Source: JACPYG01 sp964356545 (GTDB lineage: Bacteria; Patescibacteriota; Minisyncoccia; Minisyncoccales; Staskawiczbacteraceae). From it: DNA of 5,583 nucleotides. Made by a program: the position numbers and the translations under genes. The stretch covers positions 1 through 5,583 of the forward strand of contig CAYHHX010000033.1 in assembly GCA_964356545.1 (NCBI GenBank). Reading direction: 5' to 3'. Positions 1-5,228 of the stretch are shown here, in pieces. The notes beneath the pieces are model-generated. The model saw only the letters and a program-made list of their open reading frames with translations, had not been told where the DNA came from and ran no database searches. Position 1 is the stretch's first letter, and the number at the start of each line of letters is the position of its first letter.

Positions 1-562
1 CTAAAATTAAATTTTCTCTAAAAGTTTTTTTTTGAGGCACCACCATAAACTCCTGCATATCTAAATTATTTATTGCGCCTCCAGCGGTCGGCGTCCTGCG
101 GACATGAGCCCCACCTTCTAAAATATTAAAACTTGCTAATGGTATTTTTAGCGGCTCTACAATACCGGCTAAAATAGCGATGTGTTTGTATAAAGGAATT
201 TTTTGGGCGTCAGCTCCGGCTCGGCAAACAGCCATTGAAACCGCTAAAATTGCATTAGCTCCCAATTTTGATTTATTTTCGGTTCCATCAAGTTCTATTA
301 AAAACTTATCAATTTTTATCTGCTCGGTTACATCCTGATTTTTTAATTTTAAAGCAATAATTTTATTTACATTTTCTATCGCATTAAAAACCCCTTTGCC
401 GTCTTTATCTCTCAATTCCAACGCTTCGTTTTTACCCGTGGAAGCTCCAGACGGAACAGACGCAAAAAAACTCTTTTTCTCTGTTTCTAACTCAACTTCA
501 ATAGTTGGATTCCCCCTTGAATCTTTAATTTCTCGAGCGTTAATATTTTTTATCTTACTCAT
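1..562 (-). CDS. eno: Enolase (phosphopyruvate hydratase), N-terminal part, cut by window edge
   Basis: Enolase interconverts 2-phosphoglycerate and phosphoenolpyruvate in the cytoplasm (lower glycolysis). The first 187 codons are visible, of about 410-430 usual for the family; the C-terminal barrel lies beyond position 1. Visible hallmarks are the start MSKIKNINAREIKDSRGNPT, the Mg-binding serine loop PSGASTG (residues 37-43) followed by NEALELRD, KLGANAILAVSMA (about 100-111), the GGAH loop (150-153) and QEFM (170-173), which holds the conserved catalytic-site glutamate. The ATG at 562-560 fits the family's usual N-terminus. It lies three bases after the stop of the upstream reductase gene, so translation is probably coupled; no Shine-Dalgarno is seen. 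Odd point: between His153 and Glu171 there are 18 positions instead of the usual 9, because of the GC-rich nine-residue insert VRRTPTAGG (residues 154-162). The family call is secure; whether the enzyme is fully active is not shown. Confidence 0.97.
   Translation of the reverse strand, partial: MSKIKNINAREIKDSRGNPTIEVELETEKKSFFASVPSGASTGKNEALELRDKDGKGVFNAIENVNKIIALKLKNQDVTEQIKIDKFLIELDGTENKSKLGANAILAVSMAVCRAGADAQKIPLYKHIAILAGIVEPLKIPLASFNILEGGAHVRRTPTAGGAINNLDMQEFMVVPQKKTFRENLIL
77..103 (-). other. GC-rich 27-bp in-frame insert inside enolase catalytic loop
   Basis: These 27 bases encode VRRTPTAGG and contain 21 G or C, in a gene and window that are strongly AT-rich. Removing them restores the normal enolase spacing from the GGxH histidine to the QEFM glutamate (9 residues). 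The first 11 bases on the coding strand form a small palindrome, GTCC-GCA-GGAC (93-103). The length is a multiple of three and the frame is kept. This resembles the behaviour of short palindromic elements that insert in frame into genes, as known in Rickettsia, but membership in any repeat family cannot be shown from one copy. No second copy was seen in the window. Alternatives are a lineage-specific loop insertion or a local assembly or sequence artefact. Confidence 0.5.
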
Positions 563-565
563 CGT

Positions 566-1093
566 CTAATGACTATTCTTTTTTATATACTCAAAAGCCG
601 ACAATGCCGCCGTAGCTCCTTGGCCAGAAGCCATCACAATTTGTTTGTATTTACTTACATTGCAATCTCCGGCAGAAAAAAGACCTGGAGTTTTTGTTTC
701 TAAAGTTTTGGGATCAAAAATTATTTCATCTTTCTCGTTTAAATCAACTAAATCTTTTACGAACAAAGTTGAAGGCGTATATCCAATTTCAATAAAAACA
801 CCATTTACTTGTAAAGTGTTTTCTTTTTTATTTATCAAATCCTCATAAGTAATTGAATTTACAAAAACTTTTCCATCAATTTTTAAAATTTTTGCATTTG
901 TTATAACTTCAATATTTTTATTTTTAAAAACCAATTCTTGATTTTCCTTATCTGCTTTAACTTGGTCGGCATATTCTAAAATATAAATCTTCTTTACATA
1001 ATTTGATAAAAATAATGCCGATTCAAAGCCATTATTCCCTCCACCCACAACAGCAACTATTTTCCCTTCAAATACAGGTCCATCGCACAAAGA
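566..1093 (-). CDS. Thioredoxin reductase / AhpF-like FAD-NAD(P)H disulfide oxidoreductase, C-terminal part
   Basis: The last 175 residues of a two-dinucleotide-binding-domain flavoprotein are present; the N-terminal FAD half is in the assembly gap. The visible part begins SLCDGPVFEGK, so the second cysteine of the redox CxxC is seen and the first would be the codon just inside the gap. Next come the NAD(P)-binding GGGNNGFESALF (about residues 17-28) and, near the end, the FAD-binding SAGDCNVSKYKQIVMASGQG (140-159), the usual order in TrxB/AhpF. After the second strand the sequence is ILEYADQVKAD. It lacks the HRR-type arginines that bind NADPH phosphate in classical TrxB and instead resembles NADH-using AhpF. 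If it is an ordinary TrxB of about 305 residues, some 130 residues are missing; an AhpF with its N-terminal thioredoxin-fold domains would miss more. It ends in TAG at 568-566, three bases before eno. It probably reduces thioredoxin- or peroxiredoxin-type partners in the cytoplasm. Confidence 0.9.
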   Translation of the reverse strand, partial: SLCDGPVFEGKIVAVVGGGNNGFESALFLSNYVKKIYILEYADQVKADKENQELVFKNKNIEVITNAKILKIDGKVFVNSITYEDLINKKENTLQVNGVFIEIGYTPSTLFVKDLVDLNEKDEIIFDPKTLETKTPGLFSAGDCNVSKYKQIVMASGQGATAALSAFEYIKKNSH

Positions 1094-1193
1094 NNNNNNN
1101 NNNNNNNNNNNNNNNNNNNNNNNNNNNNNNNNNNNNNNNNNNNNNNNNNNNNNNNNNNNNNNNNNNNNNNNNNNNNNNNNNNNNNNNNNNNNN
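1094..1193. other. Assembly gap (100 Ns) between two different genes
   Basis: Exactly 100 Ns, the conventional filler for a gap of unknown size. Upstream on the coding strand is galU without its 3' end; downstream is a reductase gene without its 5' half. If the two genes are direct neighbours of normal length, the missing sequence should be about half a kilobase (35-55 codons of galU plus about 130 codons of the reductase), more than the 100 Ns suggest. Extra genes could also be hidden here. Confidence 0.97.
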
Positions 1194-1930
1194 TCTGAAA
1201 GCATTTTATCAAAAACTTCAGCTAAAATTATTTCACCTTTTTCTGAAGGAACGGCTCTCTTGAGATAATCAAAAACCTCTGGCGTTAAAATATATTTTCC
1301 CACAATCGCTAAATTTGAAGGAACATTTTTGGGACCTGGCTTTTCTATTATTTTTTTTATTTTAAAAAGATTATTAGCTATCTTTTCGACAGCAACTACG
1401 CCATAGGCATGTAGTTTTTCTTGAGGTAATGATTTTAAAGCAACAACTGGAGAACCGCAAGTTTTAAATATATTTATTAATTGCAGTAGAGCAGGTTCCT
1501 CTGAGTCAATAATATCGTCTCCAAAAGAAACAGCCACTGGTTCTTTACTGGCGCTTTTTGCCGCTTGCAATATGGCATGACCATCGCCATTTGGATTTTT
1601 TTGAACAACAAAAGAAAAAGAAATACCTTCAAAAATCTTTTCGAAATCTTTGAGTTCCTTTAAAAGTTGTTCTTTTTTCATCTTTACCAAAGTCTTTTCT
1701 AGATCTAAATCTTTTTTTAAATAACTTAAAATTGTTTTTTCTTTTTTATTTACAACAAAAACTATTTCTGTGATACCAGAACGCTTAACCTCTTCTATGA
1801 TATATTGAATAGCCGGTTTATCAACCAAAGGAAGAAACTCTTTCGGCACTATTTTTGAAAGAGGTAAAAATCTTGTACCAAGCCCTGCTATAGGTATAAT
1901 AGCCCTTTTAACTTCTAATTCTTTTTCCAT
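1194..1930 (-). CDS. galU: UTP-glucose-1-phosphate uridylyltransferase (UDP-glucose pyrophosphorylase), 3' end missing in gap
   Basis: The enzyme makes UDP-glucose from UTP and glucose 1-phosphate for glycan and envelope synthesis. The 245 visible residues cover most of the usual 280-300. The nucleotidyltransferase signature is GLGTRFLPLSKIVPKEFLPL (residues 16-35), followed by VDKPAIQYIIEE. Further marks are QKNPNGDGHAIL (110-121, matching the GalU GLGHA region), the metal-binding FGDDI (137-141), EKPGPKNVPSNLAIVGKYIL (196-215) and KGEIILAEVF (231-240). The PSNLAIVG stretch and PKE after the signature favour GalU over the dTDP-glucose enzyme RmlA, which has GGSGTRL and a different follow-on. 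The start is ATG at 1930, 15 bases after the ftsZ stop, with no clear Shine-Dalgarno, so it is probably read from the ftsZ transcript. The coding sequence runs into the Ns after codon 245 plus two bases. Any apparent read-through into the reductase across the gap is an artefact. Confidence 0.95.
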
Positions 1931-1945
1931 AATACAAATAATAAT

Positions 1946-3592
1946 TTATGATTTAAATTTTACTCTCCTTAAAAAAGCGGGCACTTCCCACTCCTCTTCC
2001 TGCAAAAGCCTTTTATCTTGTTCTAATGCTTCAGCTTTTTGAATTTCTAAAGCATTTCTTCTTATGTTTTTTTTATTTTTGATATTAGCTGGTTCTGTAA
2101 TGCTTAACTTGTTAAATGTCTCTACTGCAATATGGTCTTTATTGAAAATAGGGACAAGATTACCATCGGGTAATATATTTTTAGATAATTTTTGAGTAAC
2201 TTTTGCTTTTTTAACTTTTTGTCTTTTTTTGACGATAACTTCTGTATTTATTTTAATGACTTCTTTTATTGGTTCTACTATTTTTGAGGGTCCTGTTATT
2301 AAAATAGTTGTTTTAATTTTATTTTTTGCTTTTATATCTTTTGAAATCCCGAAGATTATTTTTGCTTTTGGATTCAATTCAGCAATAGATTTACTTATTT
2401 TTTCCACTTCAAACATATTTAAATTAATTCCTCCAGAAATATTAAATAAAATCTTTTCTGCTATGAAATTGTTATTTTGATATAAAGGATTTACAAGAAT
2501 TTTTTCGATTGTTTCTTTAACCTTATTTTTACCGAAAGCATGCACTGTGTTTAAAAAAGCAGAATTTCCATTGCCACTTAAAATTGTGCGAAAATCGGCA
2601 AAATCAATATTTATTAATCCTGGGTTATAAATTAAATCAATTAGGCTCTCCAAAGATTCAATTAGGTTTTTATTAACAGTAGAAAATGCATTTGTTATAG
2701 AGGTATTAGTATCAATAATTTTAAAAATTCTTTCATTTGGAATAGTAATTGAAACATTTAAAGAACTCTTTAGTTCTTTTAAAGCTTTCTGAGCTATTTT
2801 TGACTTATTTTTCCCCTCAAATTTGAATGGAAGCGTAAATATACCAAGTGTTATTCCACCAAAAGATTTTGCAGCTTCCGCAAAAACTTTAGTAGCTCCA
2901 GAACCCAATCCTCCACCCAGTGAAGCAATTAAAATTACAATATCTTGATCTTTAAAAAGATCTGTAATTCTTCCTTTCTCAGACTCTGCTGCTATTTTAG
3001 CTATTTCTGGATTTACTCCAGTACCCAACCCATGGGTAAATTTTTCGCCGAACCAGAAATATTTAATACCTGCTTTCTTCTTTAAAGCCCTAATATCTGT
3101 GTCTGCAATAACAAAAGTTGCCTTGTTTAACGACCTGCCGATTTCAGAAACAATGGACCCGCCGCCTCCGCCAATTCCAACCACTTTAATTTTAGCTTTA
3201 AATAAATTTTCAATAGGAAAGATTGATATATTTTCTTTTTTAATAATTTTATGTTTAACAGATTTTATTACTCTTATTTTTTTAGTCTCGCTTGTTAGAA
3301 AATTATTCTTTTTTCTTACAATAATTCTTGTTTTTTTATAAATCTTCTTTTTAGAATTAATAGTATTTTTTACTGATTTTTTAATTATTTTTTCTTTGCC
3401 CATCCGTAGCTTTGCACGAAAAAGGGTTATTTTTTGTTTTTTTATTGTCTTTTTAAGCTTTATTTTAGAAAGCTTGGAGAGATGATTTTTTTTAACTAAA
3501 ACTTTCTTAGGCACTTTTGCCTTTTTAACTTTTTTATTTACTGCTTTTTTAATTTTTAATTTCAATCCCTTTTTAGGCCTCTTGATTATCAT
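1946..3592 (-). CDS. ftsZ: Cell division GTPase FtsZ with long lysine-rich N-terminal extension
   Basis: FtsZ is the tubulin-like GTPase that polymerises into the division ring at the inner face of the membrane. Of 548 residues, the GTPase domain starts near 134. It shows the G-loop GIGGGGG (139-145), IADTD (162-166), FGEKFTHGLGTGVNPEIAK (181-199), the tubulin signature as GGGLGSG (226-232), PFKFEG (255-260), IPNERI (284-289) and the T7 catalytic loop NIDFAD (328-333), so both T7 aspartates are present. A linker of about 80 residues ends in the conserved C-terminal peptide EWEVPAFLRR (534-543), the usual docking site for FtsA/ZipA-type partners. Typical bacterial FtsZ is 350-400 residues with the G-loop about 20 residues in. 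Here the first 120 residues hold 44 Lys, 6 Arg and only 3 acidic residues. The start is ATG 3592; an internal ATG at 3403 (Met64) would shorten but not remove the extension, and neither has a Shine-Dalgarno. The stop is TAA at 1948-1946. Confidence 0.95.
   Translation of the reverse strand: MIIKRPKKGLKLKIKKAVNKKVKKAKVPKKVLVKKNHLSKLSKIKLKKTIKKQKITLFRAKLRMGKEKIIKKSVKNTINSKKKIYKKTRIIVRKKNNFLTSETKKIRVIKSVKHKIIKKENISIFPIENLFKAKIKVVGIGGGGGSIVSEIGRSLNKATFVIADTDIRALKKKAGIKYFWFGEKFTHGLGTGVNPEIAKIAAESEKGRITDLFKDQDIVILIASLGGGLGSGATKVFAEAAKSFGGITLGIFTLPFKFEGKNKSKIAQKALKELKSSLNVSITIPNERIFKIIDTNTSITNAFSTVNKNLIESLESLIDLIYNPGLINIDFADFRTILSGNGNSAFLNTVHAFGKNKVKETIEKILVNPLYQNNNFIAEKILFNISGGINLNMFEVEKISKSIAELNPKAKIIFGISKDIKAKNKIKTTILITGPSKIVEPIKEVIKINTEVIVKKRQKVKKAKVTQKLSKNILPDGNLVPIFNKDHIAVETFNKLSITEPANIKNKKNIRRNALEIQKAEALEQDKRLLQEEEWEVPAFLRRVKFKS
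2198..2218 (-). repeat. Direct repeat copy B, encodes KVKKAKV in FtsZ linker
   Basis: This stretch encodes residues 459-465, KVKKAKV, in the C-terminal linker of FtsZ. It matches the copy at 3512-3532 in the N-terminal extension at 19 of 21 bases and all seven residues. It is either a small internal duplication or convergence in lysine-rich sequence. Confidence 0.45.
3512..3532 (-). repeat. Direct repeat copy A, encodes KVKKAKV in FtsZ N-terminal extension
   Basis: This stretch encodes residues 21-27, KVKKAKV, within the basic extension; the second copy is at 2198-2218 in the linker after the GTPase domain. The two basic segments that flank the folded core of FtsZ therefore share a seven-residue motif. 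Confidence 0.45.
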
Positions 3593-3599
3593 TAGATTA

Positions 3600-3627
3600 A
3601 GTGTACTTACAGTTAAAAAAAAATCAA
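3600..3627 (-). promoter_or_regulatory. Candidate sigma70-type promoter for ftsZ, near-leaderless
   Basis: On the coding strand there is TTGATT (3627-3622), a 16-base spacer and TACACT (3605-3600), each matching four of six consensus bases. The -10 box would end seven bases before the ftsZ ATG, giving a leaderless or nearly leaderless transcript, which would fit the lack of a Shine-Dalgarno. The box TAAAAT at 3636-3631 is a better -10 but has no good -35 partner. In DNA this AT-rich, chance matches are common. Confidence 0.25.
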
Positions 3628-3634
3628 GGATTTT
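3615..3634 (-). terminator. Weak intrinsic terminator after the S51-domain gene
   Basis: The coding strand reads AAAATC, loop CTT, GATTTT, then a continued T run (nine Ts in total, 3623-3615). The six-base stem has only one G-C pair, so it would be weak. It lies 23 bases beyond the TAA of the upstream gene and before ftsZ, in the only sizeable spacer between genes on the left side. It overlaps the candidate ftsZ -35 box. Confidence 0.35.
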
Positions 3635-3657
3635 ATCTCAACAATCTATTGTATTAT

Positions 3658-5013
3658 TTATTTAATAGTTATTGCCTCGCCTTCTCCGACTAATATAATT
3701 TTTTTATCAAAAACAAACAAAGCCTGTTCGTCTGTTAAAATGCGGAGTTTCTTTTTAACTCTTTTAGGTTTTTGTTTTATCATTTCCTCATCTTCTAGCT
3801 TATAGTGTACAAATATATTTGATTTAATAAGTTTTAAACCCTTTAAACTCATTAGCTTAACTACTTTTTCATCTGGATTACTTCCCCAACTGGCAGTTTC
3901 AATTGTTTTGCCAGCAACAACAGAACCAGCCGAAACTCCTATATAAATAATACCTCTTTTAAGTAATTTTTTGATTATTTTATTAAAACCGCTTTTACGC
4001 ATTTGTAAAAGTAAATAAAAAGTATTACCTCCTTGAACATAAATAACATCTACAACTTGTAATATTTTCATCAATTGTTTTTTATTCTTACCTTCAATAT
4101 CAATATCTTCCACATTAAAACCCGCTTCTTGCATGAGCTCTTTATCTTTGTCTACATAAGCAGTATCTTTTTCGGCTTTTGAAGCTGTAATAATATGAGC
4201 AACTCTCACTTTATCTGGCGGTTTTGAAAGCACCGATAATATTTCTTCTTTAGTTCCTGCCATTCCAGACGAAGTTAAGAGTAATATTTTTGGCTTTCTG
4301 CCTTTTATCATTTCATTAATAAAACCAATAAACACGCCACAAGCTATAATAAATAATAAAAAAGCAACTAATCCCACGATAACTAAGCCGAATGGCGTAA
4401 GAAAAAATTCCAAAATAGAAGTTTTGAAAAACTCCACTTTTAATAATGGCCACACCCAATATATATTTAAGATTTCCATTGGGCTAAATCTTTTTTCTCT
4501 ACCAATGGCTAAAACATACTTGCCTTTGTTCTCATAACTAAAAACAGTAATTTTGTAATCACCAGCAGGCAGAGTTTTTTCAAATTCTGGGCCCTTAAAA
4601 TAATAATCTCGGCTGAATGGCTCATAGAATTCTTGCCATAAAAAATCTGTCTGTCCGTCAATAAAAGCGACTTCTTCATCTTCAGCTTGGCCTGAGTTTG
4701 CTAAAGAGTCTTTTTTTAAAAATACTTTTGCTGAATATCTTCCGTTAGAATTTGAATTGACCGGAACTAAAAGGTTGATATAGAAATTAAAATTTGCATC
4801 AGAACGAATCAAATAATTTCTGGGACTCCCTCCAAGTTCGTCATAAAATATCTGAAAAGTTTCAGGTTCTTTTACTTGTATATCATTTGATTGATTATAA
4901 ATGATTCTTGGTAAATAGGCAGAAACTTCTTGAGTAAATCCCAAAAACAAACAAATCGAAAAAAGGAACAAGTTCCTCGCAAGCGAGTTTAAAAATAATT
5001 TCTTGATAACCAT
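3658..5013 (-). CDS. Membrane protein: signal peptide, extracytoplasmic domain, one TM helix, cytoplasmic peptidase-S51-like domain
   Basis: Numbering is from ATG 5013 (451 residues). Residues 1-32 form a signal peptide (VIKK, then hydrophobic NLFLFSICLFLGF, then VSA before Tyr33). Residues 33 to about 205 are a beta-rich-looking ectodomain containing LPAGDYKITVFSYENKGKYV, reminiscent of PPC-type sandwiches. A membrane helix spans about 208-232, followed by KGRKPK, which by the positive-inside rule places the rest in the cytoplasm. Residues 240-451 resemble peptidase S51 (dipeptidase E, cyanophycinase-like): KILLLTSSGMAG, YVQGGNTFYLL (325-335), the nucleophile elbow GVSAGS (359-364, Ser361), His403 in FVHY, then LTDEQALFVF. 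The third acidic residue is not certain. S51 enzymes cleave after acidic residues in short peptides; the substrate here is unknown. The frame is also open to a GTG at 5058 (466 residues); the ATG is preferred because it gives a normal signal peptide. The stop is TAA at 3660-3658. Confidence 0.82.
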   Translation of the reverse strand: MVIKKLFLNSLARNLFLFSICLFLGFTQEVSAYLPRIIYNQSNDIQVKEPETFQIFYDELGGSPRNYLIRSDANFNFYINLLVPVNSNSNGRYSAKVFLKKDSLANSGQAEDEEVAFIDGQTDFLWQEFYEPFSRDYYFKGPEFEKTLPAGDYKITVFSYENKGKYVLAIGREKRFSPMEILNIYWVWPLLKVEFFKTSILEFFLTPFGLVIVGLVAFLLFIIACGVFIGFINEMIKGRKPKILLLTSSGMAGTKEEILSVLSKPPDKVRVAHIITASKAEKDTAYVDKDKELMQEAGFNVEDIDIEGKNKKQLMKILQVVDVIYVQGGNTFYLLLQMRKSGFNKIIKKLLKRGIIYIGVSAGSVVAGKTIETASWGSNPDEKVVKLMSLKGLKLIKSNIFVHYKLEDEEMIKQKPKRVKKKLRILTDEQALFVFDKKIILVGEGEAITIK

Positions 5014-5017
5014 AGAC

Positions 5018-5043
5018 TTGTTGCTTAATAATTTTTGCAACAA
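5018..5043 (-). repeat. Inverted repeat just upstream of the S51-gene ATG
   Basis: Perfect seven-base arms, TTGTTGC (5043-5037) and GCAACAA (5024-5018), are separated by 12 A/T bases. The RNA hairpin would end four bases before ATG 5013 and could influence initiation there, or it may be a small operator. If the GTG at 5058 is the true start, it is simply coding sequence. No T tract follows, so it is not a terminator. Confidence 0.35.
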
Positions 5044-5052
5044 TGATAACAA
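5025..5052 (-). promoter_or_regulatory. Candidate promoter for the S51-domain gene
   Basis: TTGTTA (5052-5047), a 16-base spacer and TATTAA (5030-5025) occur on the coding strand, four of six consensus matches each. The -10 box lies 11 bases before ATG 5013, so the transcript would have a leader of only a few bases, as proposed for ftsZ. The inverted repeat overlaps the -10 box. The support is weak in AT-rich sequence. Confidence 0.2.
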
Positions 5053-5074
5053 AAACACGGCCGAGAATTCGCGC

Positions 5075-5221
5075 TTATCCTTTTTTACCTTTATTTTTAT
5101 TTCTTACATTAGTGTGCTCTAATCTTGCGGCATTACCCCAAAATCTATTAACAGCTTTTGTCCTTAAAGGATTATAGCCGATTTTACTTTTTTGCGTATT
5201 TTTAGAAATATATTTTTTCAT
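5075..5221 (-). CDS. Small basic protein of unknown function, 48 residues
   Basis: ATG at 5221 to TAA at 5077-5075. The product starts MKKYISKNTQKSKIGYNPLR and continues through KAVNRFWGNAARLEHTNVR to a Lys/Gly-rich end. It is strongly basic (11 Lys and 4 Arg against one Glu and no Asp), soluble-looking, and has no Cys and no membrane segment. I do not recognise a family. The case for a real gene is the ATG-TAA frame filling the space between two genes, the seven-base gap to the upstream stop, non-repetitive composition with Trp, His, Tyr and Phe, and no overlap with either neighbour. Small, highly basic proteins of this sort often bind rRNA or DNA, but that is only an inference from charge. 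There is no clear Shine-Dalgarno; it is probably co-transcribed with the Cys-rich membrane protein upstream. Confidence 0.6.
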   Translation of the reverse strand: MKKYISKNTQKSKIGYNPLRTKAVNRFWGNAARLEHTNVRNKNKGKKG

Positions 5222-5228
5222 ATTTTTT

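Noticed and set aside
645..848. Plus-strand 67-residue open frame
   Set aside because: It lies wholly antisense to the reductase coding sequence, resembles no known protein, and is explained by the minus-strand gene.
1003..1263. Plus-strand open frame across the gap
   Set aside because: It depends on the N run and is antisense to galU and the reductase gene.
566..1930. A single 454-residue two-domain protein
   Set aside because: The frame is open only because Ns are untranslatable filler. The two sides are parts of different, normally separate enzymes, each truncated at the gap.
2229..2480. Plus-strand hydrophobic 83-residue frame resembling a membrane peptide
   Set aside because: It is antisense to the FtsZ C-terminal domain and linker; AT-rich lysine codons read backwards give Phe/Leu/Ile-rich sequence.
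3099..3341. Plus-strand frame with a Pro-rich then hydrophobic sequence
   Set aside because: It is antisense to the FtsZ G-loop (poly-Gly gives poly-Pro) and the lysine-rich extension.
3650..3662. Cyanophycinase assignment for the S51-like domain
   Set aside because: The visible motifs fit the wider S51 family. Nothing in the window suggests cyanophycin metabolism, so the narrower name is not supported.
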